NCBI GenBank assembly: GCA_021464415.1
Contig: CM038471.1
Coordinates: forward strand, 37,235,234 to 37,299,233
DNA: 64,000 nt
Reading direction: 5' to 3'
Origin: Lonicera japonica
Taxonomy: Eukaryota; Streptophyta; Magnoliopsida; Dipsacales; Caprifoliaceae
Under the pieces are notes generated by a model that was not told the DNA's origin, searched no databases, and was given only the letters and a program-made list of their open reading frames with translations. Positions 1 through 10,489 of the stretch are shown piece after piece (the first letter of the stretch is position 1; every line of letters starts with the position of its first letter). Position numbers and translations under genes: made by a program.

Positions 1-130
1 GTCTGACAAAGCTTCATAGAGGTTGAAATCCCTCCTTTTATATAATATTATAGATTATGTAAAATTGGAAATTGAAAGTTTAACAAGGTTTCGTTGTGGT
101 TGAAATTCCTCGTTGCTCCTCCAAAGGAAA
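1..130. repeat. Helitron-type dispersed repeat segment
   Basis: The stretch carries the phrases 'gaggttgaaatccctcc', 'tatataatattatag' and 'tttcgttgtggttgaaat'. Close relatives recur at about 2840-2990, 3940-4035 and 53590-53700. On the reverse strand each reads as a TCTA(T)A-like start followed by a ttatataa-g-g-a-g-g-a-a-t-t-t-c-a-a-c-c type sequence, which resembles the 5' ends of plant non-autonomous Helitrons. Family assignment is an inference; the recurrence is seen directly. Confidence 0.4.
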
Positions 131-1262
131 AAATTGATATATATGTTCATTTTCGACCATTAAATTTTAGATAATCATCTCTCTCACTTTCAGTTTGAAT
201 ATTGTGATAAAATTTTGTACAACTGATCTAATCATTATAGAGAATCTTTACGAAATTTCATGATAAAATTTCCCTATTCAGGCATCGAATTAGACCCCAT
301 TAGATAAAATTGAATGAAAGAGTAGCGGAGAGAAGTCAATCCAATATTTATTATCTTTAGACAATAAGTTGAATTTCATTCGGCCCCATATGATTTATAG
401 TATTTACCAAGAAGATATTTTAGACCTTATTTTTTAAAACTAAAATAAACTTGGTTCCAAAATGAATCTTATAATAATACATTGGAAATGCTTGACGAAT
501 TACGTACTTGTTTACAGTGATTTCTTAAGCTGCAAAATAAGATCAAAATCTCGTAGGTAAATGGATTTTAGATTGTAAACTAGGGGTGTTGTCAGAAATC
601 CGAAAACCGAACGAACGAACCGAACCGATCCGTTGCGATCCGAAATTTCCCGAATCGAAAAAAAAAACCGAAACCGAAATCAAAAACCGAAACCGAAACC
701 GATTTATTTGGGTCGGTATGGGTTGGGGATTCGGGGTCCCCGAATTGGACCGAAAAAACCGAATCTTTAAAAAATTTTTTTTGCTAACTTAATGTAATTA
801 CTTAAGTTGTCTTACAATACATTGAAAAAAAATAGAAAACTTTCTTACAACATTTACATTATATAAATGATCCAACCCTATGGATTATTTACATTTATAA
901 ATAATTACTTAAGCTAATTATTAAAATAAATACATTATATAATTTTTTTGTAGCGCCTTTTGAGTGAATTTATATTTTTAGTGCAATTTTGAACTAAAGT
1001 TTTAACAATGCAAAAAAAAACCGAACGAGACCGAACCGGACCGAAACCGAATAATTTGGGGAGGGTTTGGGTTTCATAGGTACGAAAACCAAAACCGAAC
1101 CGAACCGAAACCGAACTATAAAGTTTGGGGAGGGTTTGGGGTATCCTAATTTCTACCTCGACCGAAACCGAAAACACCCCTATTGTAAACTCAGGAGATC
1201 TAAGAGAGGAAGTGGTGTTAAATTTTTAAGGGAGTCAATGAAAGTCTTCCTTTTTTTCATTT
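131..1262. repeat. Repeat A, left copy (interrupted by hAT element)
   Basis: Positions 131-580 and 1191-1262 align in the same orientation, with scattered substitutions, to 60700-61215. Shared landmarks are 'ttcatttcgaccatta'-like sequence, 'gaattagaccccatt', 'tttatagtatttaccaa', 'cttgacgaattacgtact' and 'gtaaatggattttaga'. The two halves here are split by a 602-bp insertion absent from the other copy. The right-hand copy lies about 0.65 kb upstream of the TNL start codon, so A may derive from an R-gene upstream region. No coding potential was seen. Confidence 0.8.
581..1182. mobile_element. Non-autonomous hAT-type element
   Basis: The element begins taggggtg and ends caccccta, a perfect 8-bp terminal inverted repeat, and is flanked by identical 8-bp target duplications ttgtaaac (573-580 and 1183-1190). 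Both subterminal regions are rich in aaaccgaaccgaaacc units, in inverted orientation relative to the termini, with an AT-rich centre. There is no transposase ORF; the apparent ORFs are translations of the accgaa repeats. The 8-bp TSD and (C/T)AGGGGTG-type TIR fit the hAT superfamily. The sequence at 61130-61160 is an uninterrupted empty site with one copy of ttgtaaac. Confidence 0.88.
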
Positions 1263-1290
1263 TCATTTTTCTCTTGGGAATCAGTCATTA

Positions 1291-1460
1291 AAGTCTTCCA
1301 CGATTGGAATCTTGATATCTTTTTGTTGTGTTCCATACGTTAGCAGATCAATCATCAAAGTCAATCGTCAAAGTCTTCCACCATTGGAATCTTGATATCT
1401 TTTTGTTGCGTTCCACACGTTAGCAGGTCAATCATCAAAGTCTTCCACCAATTTTGGAGC
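1291..1460. repeat. 80-bp direct tandem repeat
   Basis: 'aagtcttccac(g/c)attggaatcttgat...' starts at 1291 and again at 1371, differing at a few bases, and a partial third unit starts near 1438. The period is 80 bp. No coding function was seen. Confidence 0.85.
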
Positions 1461-2200
1461 AGATATTTTGTACTTGTACCTTACATTTTAGGTATTTTGA
1501 ATTTGTACTGCAAAAATTGCACCCCATGGTTAACCAGATTTGTTAACTTCCGTTATACTTTATCCAAATAGACAATCCAGACCTTGAAATTTGGTCCCCT
1601 GAATTCATGTTTTGGCTTGATCCCTGTTTAGATAGTTGGATTGCTTTATCTAAATTTAATATAGATTAATGGTTATGTTTTTTTTGTTAGAATTGTTTCC
1701 CTACATTTCAAAAGGTGTCTCTCATGAAGAATTGTGTCTCTTTCGAAAAGACGTATCGCTTAGTAAAGATATATGTGTCATTTGTGAAGAGTCACAATAA
1801 AATTTATATATTCCACATCATTTGTTGTAGATACTTCGATTTAAGTATTGAAGTGCTACTTAAGTACGCGCCAATTGTTATATCTTACGAGACAACATCA
1901 ATGAGTTCATTAGTATGTAATCGAGGCAAAATTGTCTTAAGGGTATAATGCTCAACACTAATCCCAATCTTAAATTCGATAAATTTTCTATCATTAATTT
2001 AAACTTGTCTCTATTTTCTTATTATATAGTTTTTACTATTTATTTTCTAGCTAATTTAATTTTATTGAAATCAAAATATTACTAATATTTTTTAACAATC
2101 GTAAGACATTTTCGTTTGTTATTTAAATTTCGGTAAAATATTAGATGAAAGATTAAGAGTAGTGATATTTGTACTTCCAAAAACACTAGGAAACAATCCT
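1461..2200. other. Gene-free AT-rich stretch
   Basis: I see no coding exon, RNA gene or clear element boundary here. Short ORFs (for example 1715-1948) have no recognisable composition or motif. Confidence 0.5.
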
Positions 2201-2202
2201 AT

Positions 2203-2385
2203 TTTCATTTGGTCATTCACAACTGAGTAAGGTATATATTACTCGATTGTGAATGACCGGATATAAACTTGATATGCCTTATTTGATTCTTAAGGACTGA
2301 GTATATAAGCTTATACTCGACCCTCAAGAACCAAGTAATAAATACCTTACTCGGTTATGAATGGTCAAATGAAAGTGAAAGTGTT
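2203..2385. mobile_element. Foldback element / MITE with ~39-bp inverted repeats
   Basis: The left arm (about 2203-2242, tttcatttggtcattcacaa then ctgagtaaggtata) is mirrored by the right arm (about 2338-2378), whose reverse complement reads tttcatttgaccattcataa then ccgagtaaggtatt. An inner inverted pair, around 'cttaaggactgagtatataag' and 'cttatactcgaccctcaag', makes the whole unit a long hairpin. No coding capacity and no certain TSD. The inner 'cttaaggactgagt' resembles the palindromes at 62490-62715. Confidence 0.7.
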
Positions 2386-2439
2386 ATAAATTTTTTTTGA
2401 ATTTGTCAATATCTCTACCCAAAATTAATGGATACGTGT

Positions 2440-2680
2440 ATTCCTGCTTTTTGAGACCCCCACCGTTTTTGGCTGTTGACAATTCAACCCAAATCAAAGC
2501 CGAAAGCTGAATTTCTCTCTCCAGCCGAGTTCTCACCTCTCTCCCACTAGAATTCACTATTCTTCTTTTCTCTCACAAATATCACAGCTCCATTCAAGGA
2601 TTGACTACCAAAATCCCAAGCAATTGGAATTTCCAAGCCATTCAAGAATTACCATTACACTCTCTCTAATTTGTGTAAGC
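2440..2680 (+). other. Possible orphan leader exon (CT-rich)
   Basis: A CT-rich stretch with 'ctctctccagccgagttctc', 'ctctctcccact' and 'tctctctaatttgt' is followed by gtaagc at 2675. This resembles a plant 5' UTR exon ending in a splice donor. No downstream coding exon was found, and Helitron-type ends follow at about 2840-3024, so it may be a captured or stranded gene fragment. Weak call. Confidence 0.25.
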
Positions 2681-2965
2681 TATTTCTTTTTTAAAATATA
2701 AAAAATTGCAAGCTTTGTTTAATATTGGGGTTGATTTCGGTTTTGTTCTTCCCTTCCATTATTGTTTAATAAATTGATTCAGTTGCTTGATTATTGGTGA
2801 CCAAAACATGATTTCTTTGATTACCCATATTGCCACATCAAAAGTTTGACACAATTTCATGACAGTTGAAATTCATCATCCCTTTATATAATATTATATA
2901 TTACAGGGGCAAAATTGAAAATCAAAAGTCTGACAATGTTTCATGGAGGTTGAAATTCCTGCTTC

Positions 2966-3024
2966 CTTTATATAATACTAGATCACATGCACATGCGATG
3001 CGTGTGCTACTCAGATATATCTAG
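2966..3024. mobile_element. Helitron-type terminus with hairpin and CTAG
   Basis: The hairpin gcacatgc-gat-gcgtgtgc (2989-3007) is followed 13 nt later by ctag then t (3021-3025), the signature of a Helitron 3' end inserted before T. Read on the other strand the same hairpin is followed by ctag at about 2978-2981. 'tttatataatactaga' just upstream matches the reverse complement of a Helitron-type 5' end. Boundaries of a whole element could not be fixed. Confidence 0.4.
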
Positions 3025-3054
3025 TTAAAATTAAAATATAAAACAAATAAGTTA

Positions 3055-3120
3055 AGTGGTATAGTAGTTAAGCAGCAAATTACTTTGTTCAAGGTTTGAA
3101 TCCTTTTGCAACTATATTTT
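3055..3120 (+). repeat. tRNA-like (Pol III box) motif
   Basis: 'aagtggtatagtagttaagc' followed by 'ggtttgaatcc' resembles the A and B boxes of a tRNA-derived sequence. It is not a tRNA: the acceptor and anticodon arms do not pair. Similar box pairs occur at about 3820-3880 and 53510-53545. It may be part of a SINE or an internal piece of the Helitron-type repeats. Confidence 0.25.
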
Positions 3121-3199
3121 TTTAATGAAAAAAAAAAAGTCCAAAGGGATAAAATAGGCAATTAAAAAATCTGACACAGTTTCATGACAATAAAATCTA

Positions 3200-3740
3200 A
3201 TCCTATAGGTTTTTGACCTGCTTCGACCCTAATGGGGCAGGGTTTTTTGACCTCGAATTGGGTTTGGATTTAAAAAAAATAAATCAGACCAGCCCGGGTT
3301 TGGGGGTGGGTTTGGATTTTGCATCTAAAAACGCAACCCGACCCTAACCTACACTCATATATAGATATATAAATATATATATAGTAGCATGCCGACATGC
3401 CCTAACTCAATCTCTCCCTCCTCTCGATACTTTATAACTAAATTTGATCTCATTCTCTTCTTTGTATGTAATTTAGTTTTATATTTTTTTTCAAATAGAG
3501 TGAAAAACTATTGAAATAGATTTAATTTTGCTCGATTTATTTTTTTGCATTGTTGATTAGGCAAAATATGGTTAAAATCAGGATGAATTATATTTTTCTA
3601 TTTGATTTGGGATAGATTTAGTTAAAATTCAAGGTGGGGTAGGTTCGGGTTTTAATAATTTTTTTTGAAGCAGGTCCGGGTTTCAAAAATAAAACCCGCA
3701 TCAGGTTCGGGGTAGACTATTGCAACTACGGGTTCTGTTT
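3200..3740. repeat. GGGTTTGGG / CCCGACCC-rich interspersed element
   Basis: Imperfect 'gggtttggatt', 'cccgggtttggg', 'aacccgaccc' and 'caggtccgggttt' units occur at both sides of an AT-rich core, in inverted relation (left ~3230-3350, right ~3640-3735). This arrangement is like the accgaa-rich hAT-type element at 581-1182 but with a different unit. No TIR or TSD could be fixed. Confidence 0.35.
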
Positions 3741-3809
3741 GGTATTAGTCAAACGCAATCCATTGTCATTCCTAAATATATCTAATTTAAACCAAAAAAT
3801 AAGGCAAAA

Positions 3810-4510
3810 ATGTCCGGTGACTAAGTGGTTAAGCTACGAATTACATAGTTAAATGTTTAAGGTTCAAAACCTCTTCTAAGTACATTTTTTAATGTAAAAA
3901 GAGCCTACAAAGGCAAAATAGGCAATTCAAAAATATGACACAATTTTGTGGCAGTTGAAATGAGTATTGATTTAGTGGTTGAAATTTCTCGTTGCTCCTT
4001 GAAAGGAAAAAAAAAAATCTCTTTTCTTTATATAATAGTATAGAATTATAGATAAACAACTTTGCTAAACCGCATATAATCGAATCGGTAAAATTTTAGA
4101 AAAAACTAGTGCAAAGTATATAAGAAAAAAATACAAAAAGAGTATTAATTTGAGATAGATGAAACAATTACTTAACCAAAAGTAAGAGCTTAATTCAAAT
4201 ATAATGATCAATTGAAAGCAGCCTAACAGTTATCACCTGAATTAAGGTTGAAATATATACAAATTTGTTTACTTTTAGGTTTTAGCATATAAAAGCAGTT
4301 TAGCTTTATAGCCGCTAGACACTTAAACACATGCTATATGTATGAACGGTCTTTTTTATATACTGGGGTATGTAATTTAAATTAAAAGCAATTAACAAAT
4401 TGTTAAATATCATAGTGGCGAAGTGTCATATTTTGTATCATATTGGTCATGGATTTGATTCCCAATTCGGTGTGATAATTGAGGTACATATATTCTCATG
4501 CAATAGAATA
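3810..4510. repeat. Repeat B, left copy
   Basis: The block aligns in the same orientation to about 53490-54110. Shared landmarks are a B-box-like motif, the 'gacacaattttgtgg / gacaaagtttcatgg' phrase, 'tatataatagtata', 'aagta-agagcttaat'-like text, a 'cacatgctat-gtatg' hairpin and 'aacaaattgttaaat'. In this copy the hairpin (4330-4346) is degraded. No coding sequence. Probably a Helitron-related dispersed repeat or a local duplication. Confidence 0.65.
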
Positions 4511-5520
4511 ATAAGTAGAATTTTACAATTAAATTTTGTTATCAAATTTGGTATAGCGGTAGTTAAATGTGTTTTAATATTAAGCTCCTGTTTGGTAGAT
4601 GCCTTTTTTTTTAAAATTTTAAAAACTCAATTCAAAATCAACTTTATTTTTACACTTTTTAAAATTTATTTCACTTTACTTTCTTTCTCTAAAAAATCTT
4701 TTAAAACACTATAACTTTAAATCCAAAAATCAAAATTAGATAAAAAAATATATATTTGAAACCCACTCGTCGAGATTTATAAAATAAGCTCCATTGTAAC
4801 TATTTTTTAAATTTTTTTTATGAGATTTTTTAGTTGGTTGAAAAAAACTTAAACAAAAACAAATTCACTTTTTAACATACTTCCAAATTCTACTAAATAC
4901 TGAATTTTAAAAATTCAACTTAAAAAATCAACTCAAAATATCAACTAACATCACCTAAAGGTCTCTATTCAAATCTCCTTTAAAATATCATTTTATAGTA
5001 ATTATTTCTGACACAAAAAGTTATTTTGATAATTTTGTGTATGTATATCAAAAAATCCTTCCTCACTTCTGAATTAAAGCTCAAGAACACATCTTAAATG
5101 TAGGCAAAAGTGGAAGAAATCGGTAAAGTTGGAAGGAAGACAAGCAAAAAGATAAAATCAATTGTCAATACGTGGGGTCATTGATATATGACATGTTGTG
5201 AACAGGTAAAAGATATTTTGAAGGCATTAAAGTTGCATATTTAGCCGTTTATCTGCACTGATGGGGATGTAAATGGTCTTACAATTACCCAAAGTAGGAA
5301 AATCCAAAAGATACTTTTAGGGACTCTCTTTACCAGATAATCATATGGAAGGCATTAAGGAGTTCCATATTCTTAGAATATATAATCTGCTAATATATTA
5401 TATATAAAGACGGGATAGTTCGTCTAAATTTCAAAATTAATAAGACAACACATTAAATGTTATTGTTAGGTCATTTAAAAAATAGAACTACTGAAAAAAG
5501 AAAAGAAAAGGCACGGGTTT
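4511..5520. other. Gene-free AT-rich stretch
   Basis: Nothing recognisable apart from poly-T/A-rich low-complexity sequence at 4600-4950. Confidence 0.5.
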
Positions 5521-5521
5521 C

Positions 5522-5590
5522 TATATATATATATATATATATTTAATACAAACAATGGCAATATATATATTTAATACAAACAATGGTAAA
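5522..5590. repeat. (TA)n microsatellite plus short duplication
   Basis: An alternating ta run is followed by 'tttaatacaaacaatgg' twice, with atatatata between. Simple-sequence origin. Confidence 0.8.
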
Positions 5591-6540
5591 TGTGAAGTGT
5601 TTGCGGGGAGAGGGTGCGGACACATGGCGCGACACTTAACCCATTTTAACCATTTCCGCAACACAAATCTTTTTAAAACTTGTTTGTTTAGTCATAAATT
5701 GATAGACCTAATAATGGGTATTAACGAACGCCGAGTGATTTTGCTTCCACTCAAAAGTGATCCGGCACTTTCGAAATAGTGTGCAATTTGGATTGTAATT
5801 GGGCGCGTGATACGACACAGCTTGATTATACACGTCAAGGAGAAAATTTTTAAACAAAAATATGAATAATTTTGTACTAAAACAAGATGACTAAACATGG
5901 TTGGGGTTACCCAAATGGTTAAAGTAGGTTAAGTATTTAGTTTCCGTGTTCACACCTCTCCTGTCAAACATTCCATCTTTACCATTGTTTTATATTAAAA
6001 AAAATAATATTACAAACCTTATAAGTTCTTATTTTAAAAAGAAAAAAAAACGTGCCTTTTTCCTTTTTAAAAAGAAAACTTGCCTTTTCTTTCTTTTTCC
6101 AATAGTTATAATTTAAATTCGAATAAGCATTAGATGTATTTAAAAAAAAAAAAGTTGTTGCAAAATCTTGTTGGATTGACCGAATAAGTATTTTAGCCCA
6201 AACAATGATGTTAAATATAAATCGAAACTGAAGACTTTTAGTTCGAGCTTCCTTTAATGGTTTATTTTTGGACTGAACAAGCACATTTAAGAATGGATTA
6301 GAGAGAATGCGTTGAGGTCCCGCCCGGAAAGTTTCAAAAATTTAGGGGTCCAAAGCGAATTTATAAAGCCGGAGATTTTAAACCAAGTATATATACTATA
6401 CAGACATAAAAATTTGGGACATTTAATTATTGTCCACAAAATTTCGCCAAAGACAACCGCCTTGCTCACCAGCTCTTCGGGTCGGCCATTTAAGAACATA
6501 GCTTTAAGTTAGTTAATTATGGAGAGAGTGTTAATCAAAG

Positions 6541-6686
6541 ATTCATTCTTTTAAGTTAAAAAGATAAAGAAAATAACCAATTAAAGAGAAACCATTTAAT
6601 TTGCCCTTGAAAGATTCACTCTTTTAAGTTAAAAAGATAAAGGAAAGAACCAATTAAAGAGAAACCATTTAATTTGCACTACATAT
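6541..6686. repeat. 73-bp tandem duplication
   Basis: 'attca(t/c)tcttttaagttaaa' begins at 6541 and 6614. The two units stay near-identical through 'agagaaaccatttaatttgc'. The sister block at 27950-28000 has a single diverged unit, so the duplication is specific to this copy. Confidence 0.9.
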
Positions 6687-6925
6687 AATCATGGCAAGTT
6701 CTAGTAAAAAACTGTAACTAGTTTCGTCCAGAATCTTAAGATAATAGTCAATGAAATTAAACAATGTTGTTTTGTGTCATTACTTAAGATTATTTCCAAT
6801 TTCTTTCAAGATTCACCATAAGAAGAAGAAAAAGAAAAAAACTGATCAACTACGACAACTATGCATCATGTATGATAATAATGCGAGATACGAACTACTT
6901 CAGAACCAACTTCAAATTCTTCTAA

Positions 6926-7398
6926 GGGTGTTGGTGAAGGCACCTTCAATTTCCGGTTTACACACTTATTATTAAAAAATAACAAGAGTGCCTTAATTAG
7001 AAATCTCTCTTCCCTTCATCCTTTATTTTCAATCCAATTCTAAACACAAAATCCACTTCTTTGTTTATTTCTTTTCGGTTGCTTTTATTTCCTTCTACTA
7101 GAGAAAATTGAATTTCACATTGTTGCTGCAACAACACTAAAATAAATATTAACGAAAGAGTATCCAAGTATAAAATGAAAATCCATTTACAACTCAAAGG
7201 AAAAATGTTTCAATGAAAGTCTATATTAATCAGATTATGTTTATTGAATGTAAAAATTAGGCCGAAAAATCATTTTTTCAAAATCCAAAAGGATATACAT
7301 AAATTGAGTTAAAAATAAAGTAGTTAGTAAATGCACCCTAGCTATTTTTTAATTATAGGTGCGTAAACTATAAATTAAAGGTGGTTTTAGTGACATCC
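6926..7398. mobile_element. Mutator-type MITE
   Basis: This insertion relative to repeat C at 28280 is bounded by perfect 9-bp direct repeats ttcttctaa (6917-6925 and 7399-7407). The termini form an imperfect inverted repeat of about 27 bp: gggtgttggtgaaggcacct on the left against ggatgtcactaaaaccacct on the right read inward, followed by tt(c/t)aattt in both. A 9-bp TSD and G-initial TIR fit Mutator-like elements. It is 473 bp long with no coding capacity. Confidence 0.75.
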
Positions 7399-7421
7399 TT
7401 CTTCTAAACATAAGCTGCAAC

Positions 7422-9460
7422 TACTCCCCGGACTTCGTGTTGTGCCCGCCGGCACTCTGGTCAGGCCCGGGGCACCAACCGGGCCCGCCGATCCGCGCAC
7501 ATAGTAACGATACTGTCCCCAACTTAAACACCTTTGGGCCACAGGTGTGGGGTTTTCACTTAAAAGGCCTCGTTACTATGTGGAGACTCTCCCCCACTTA
7601 TATACCCATGTTGAGTTCTACAATCTTTCCATGTGGGATCAATGGTTTGAGCCAACCATTCTCAACAATCTCCACCTCTTCCTCGGAGCTAGGAGCCATC
7701 GTTGCCGATAGTTTGAAGTGCGGTGCTAACGGGACACTCACCGGCTTTGAGTTTTCCATCCCGAATCGAGCAACCACTTTTTCAAGGTATTGTCTTTGTG
7801 TAAGACACAATCGTCCCCTCTTCCTATCTCGTACGATCTCCATCCCCAAAAATTTTCACGCTCCACCCAAATCTTTCATCTCAAACTCCTTGCTTAACTG
7901 AGTTTTCAATACGTCGATCTCCACCAAGCTCCGGGAAGCAATGAGCATATCGTCAACGTATAGGAGTAAATAGATGAAATTGTCAGATTCAAGCCTTTTG
8001 AAGTAAACACAATGATCAAATTCGCTCCGAGTAAACTTCTGCGCGATTCATGAACGTGTCAAACCTCTTGTACCATTGACGCGGGGACTGCTTCAATCCG
8101 TACAACGACTTCCGAAGTTTGCACACACTATTTTCTTTACCAACAACTTTAAATCCTTCCGGCTGAGAGATATAAATCTCTTCCTCTAGGTCCCCATGCA
8201 AGAATGCAGTTTTGACATCGAGTTGTTCAAGTTCGAGATCAAATTGCGCCACCATAGCCAACAATGCTCGGATCGAGGTGTGCTTCACAACCGGAGAGAA
8301 CACTTCATTATAGTCCACCCCTTCCTTTTGCGCATAACCCTTGGCTACCAACCTTGCCTTGAAACGAACACCGGACCCTAGAACCCCGTCTTTCTTAGTG
8401 AAAATCCACTTGCACCCGATAGGTTTCTTCCCCTTCGGCAAATCGCATAGTTCCCAAGTTCGATTTTTTCGGAGAGACTCCATCTCATCTTCCATAGCCG
8501 CTTTCCACTTCGCATTCTCGCTAGAATCCATAGCTTCCCGATACGAATTTGGCTCATCCCCGTAACCTACTAATGCGTATGCCACCATGTCTTCATACCC
8601 ATATCGAACCGGTGCACGTCGAGCCCTAGGCTCCCTTCCACTAGCCAAAGACGGTATTATTTGTTGTTGACCCGAATCCTCACCGGGAGTTATCGTTTCC
8701 TCGTTAGATTCCTCCACCAAATACGTAACCCGAGTATTAATTGGAGTAGTCACTTCCGTTTCCACCACTATCTCGCTCGCCTTGTTCTCCTTTTCAACCG
8801 GAATTGGAGAACCACCGTTTGTCGACAAGGTCGTCTTGAGCATAGACGCCTCGTCAAACGTCACATCCCTACTAATCACAATCTTCTTACTTTGAAGACA
8901 CCATAATTTATAACCTTTAACCCCATCACAAGAGCCTAAAAATATTGCCTTACGAGCCCTAGGGTCAATTTTTTCATCACGAACATGATAATAAGCCGGA
9001 CAGCCAAAAATATGAATGTTGCCGTAACTAGCATGAGATCCGGTCCACACCTCCATAGGTGTTTTGTATTCCACTCCCGAGCATGGCAAACGATTAATCA
9101 AGAACGTAGCGTAGGATAAGGCTTCAGCCCAAAATCGCTTATCTAATTTGGCGTTAGAAAGCATACACCGCACCTTTTCAAGGAGCGTACGATTCATCCT
9201 CTCCGCTACTCCGTTCTGTTGAGGTGTACCCTTGACCGTGAAGTGGCGAATGATACCTTCTCGTTGGCAGAAAACCTTAAAAGGATCACAAGTGTACTCC
9301 CCGCCGTTGTCTGACCTGAGCACTTTAACTTTTCTACCAATTTGATTTTCAACCATTGCCTTCCACTTTAAGAACACATCAAAAACCTGGTCCTTATGCT
9401 TCATGAGATAGACCCAAGTTCTCCTTGAGTAATCACTTCGAACTTGGGCCGAAACCCATC
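7422..9460 (-). mobile_element. Truncated Tnt1-type Copia fragment
   Basis: Relative to repeat C' this block is an insertion that replaces about 24 bp of target. On the reverse strand it runs from inside the integrase domain (about 9441) to reverse transcriptase, then jumps directly into LTR-like sequence starting tgttgagaatgg (7667 downward). The RT C-terminus, RNase H and polypurine tract are missing, as are the 5' LTR, gag and protease. No TSD was found. It is dead and deeply deleted. Confidence 0.8.
7430..7667 (-). repeat. LTR remnant of the Copia fragment
   Basis: On the reverse strand it starts tgttgagaatggttggctca and contains 'tatataagtggggga' (a TATA-like box) and a GC-rich end with 'gccccgggcctgacc'. 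It directly follows truncated RT, indicating an internal deletion joining pol to the 3' LTR. The outer boundary is uncertain. Confidence 0.5.
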
Positions 9461-9473
9461 TAATCTTCTCCAA
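7598..9473 (-). pseudogene. Copia integrase-reverse transcriptase remnant
   Basis: From about 9441 leftward the translation shows an integrase core (RSDNGGEYT, PQQNGVAERMNRTL, FLINRLP, IFGCPAYYHV) and reverse transcriptase ([64 protein letters not shown]). The frame breaks near 8030 by a small indel. The YVDD catalytic box continues in the next frame at about 7935. A TGA replaces the expected TGG just before the GMEIVRDR segment (about 7845). The last residues before 7667 run into LTR sequence. The extra N-terminal residues before DYSRRTW are not integrase and mark the truncation. Not functional. Confidence 0.85.
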
Positions 9474-9880
9474 TTCTTCGATCGATGATCAACTCACGTA
9501 CACCTTCGTACATGTGGCCCTGCCTCTCCTTCTTCTTCCATCAACCAGTCGTAATCATATATTATCATTAACTTATGATCCATATCTTGGTTAACGTCAA
9601 AAGGAAACACCCCAATCACCACCAGAAATGGCCTAATTCTCCTAACTTGCCATACGAACCCCATTCGTGTATATTTGTTCGATTATTAATGAATGGATAT
9701 GATAATATCTCTCGGGATGTTCAAAATTTCGAGCTCGTTAGATATTTGTTAGACCGCGCCGGTACGTGAAAATCTGTTTCGGATAATAGAAAATCATTGC
9801 GAGGTATCTGGAGTGTTGTGGTTTTGTATGGGACAATTTCCTCCGGAAAGGGATTTGACATGGTGAGATTGAAATTGGGT

Positions 9881-10067
9881 TTTCAAATCTAAATGGGATT
9901 CAGTTTATTAAAATTTTTATGTTAGTAGAAATAAAAGTTGGGTTTCCAAATTTAAATAGAATTAAGTTTGCTATCATTAGGCTAATTAATCCATTTGAAT
10001 TCACAAGGATATCTAGCTATTCCTACAAAGAAAATTTAGGGTAATTCAGTGATAAATTTCTTACAAT
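9881..10067. other. Unassigned AT-rich DNA
   Basis: No feature seen other than a loose duplication of 'ttgggttt(t/c)caaat(c/t)taaat(g/a)g' at 9870-9895 and 9925-9950. Confidence 0.4.
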
Positions 10068-10489
10068 CAAGGGCGGATCCAAGATTTTACGGAGAGTTAA
10101 GTTATATTAAAAAAAATAATTAGATACAAGCAATGATAAATCCAAGTAGTTCTGGGGGAGGGTTAATGCGATGATAAATTCAAACATAAATTTTAATTCA
10201 TTCACAACACATTTTCAAACATGTACATCAACATTATATCACTGCACTATATATTTAATAAATTCAATGTGTTGAGTTAAATTACTTTTAACCAAAAATA
10301 TGTAGAAATATTAGAATTAAAAAAGAGGAAGAAAGAGAAATATTTGAGAGAAAATGGGCGGAAGGCCCAAAATCAAGGTTGGATTGAGATGGGCTGGGCT
10401 AACATAAAAAAATAGGGTGATTAGTAGCATTTTTTTTTTTTCAAGGGCTGAGTTGAAGCCTAGCTCAGTCTCCCCGGCATCCGCCTTTG
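10068..10489. mobile_element. hAT-type MITE
   Basis: Left end caagggcggatcc and right end (read inward) caaaggcggatgcc form an imperfect TIR. The flanks are cttacaat (10060-10067) and cttactat (10490-10497), an 8-bp TSD with one mismatch. Length is 422 bp, non-coding. The ca(r)(r)ggcgga start is typical of a widespread plant hAT MITE group. Confidence 0.75.

Larger units (their letters stand above)
6130..9880. repeat. Repeat C, left copy (6130-6925, 7408-7421, 9461-9880)
   Basis: Three segments align in order and orientation with 27840-28760. They include 'gaaactgaagacttt', 'aatctaaagataat'-like text, 'aactatgcatcatg', 'gaactacttcagaaccaac', 'ctgcaactact', 'ttcgtacatg...cctctccttcttcttccat', 'aatctgtttcggataatagaa' and 'gaggtatct'. 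This copy is interrupted by a Mutator-type MITE (6926-7398) and a Copia fragment (7422-9460) that the other copy lacks. A short open frame around 'elLqNQ' exists in both copies, but no gene was recognised. Confidence 0.75.

Noticed and set aside
586..1291. ORFs rich in N, R, T, E and K across 586-1291 on both strands
   Set aside because: They are translations of the accgaa repeats of the hAT-type element.
3055..3120. A possible tRNA gene
   Set aside because: Box-like motifs only; no cloverleaf pairing or acceptor stem. Kept as a low-confidence repeat only.
5979..6512. Overlapping ORFs of 66-101 codons on both strands
   Set aside because: No motif, AT-driven composition, and overlap with repeat C.
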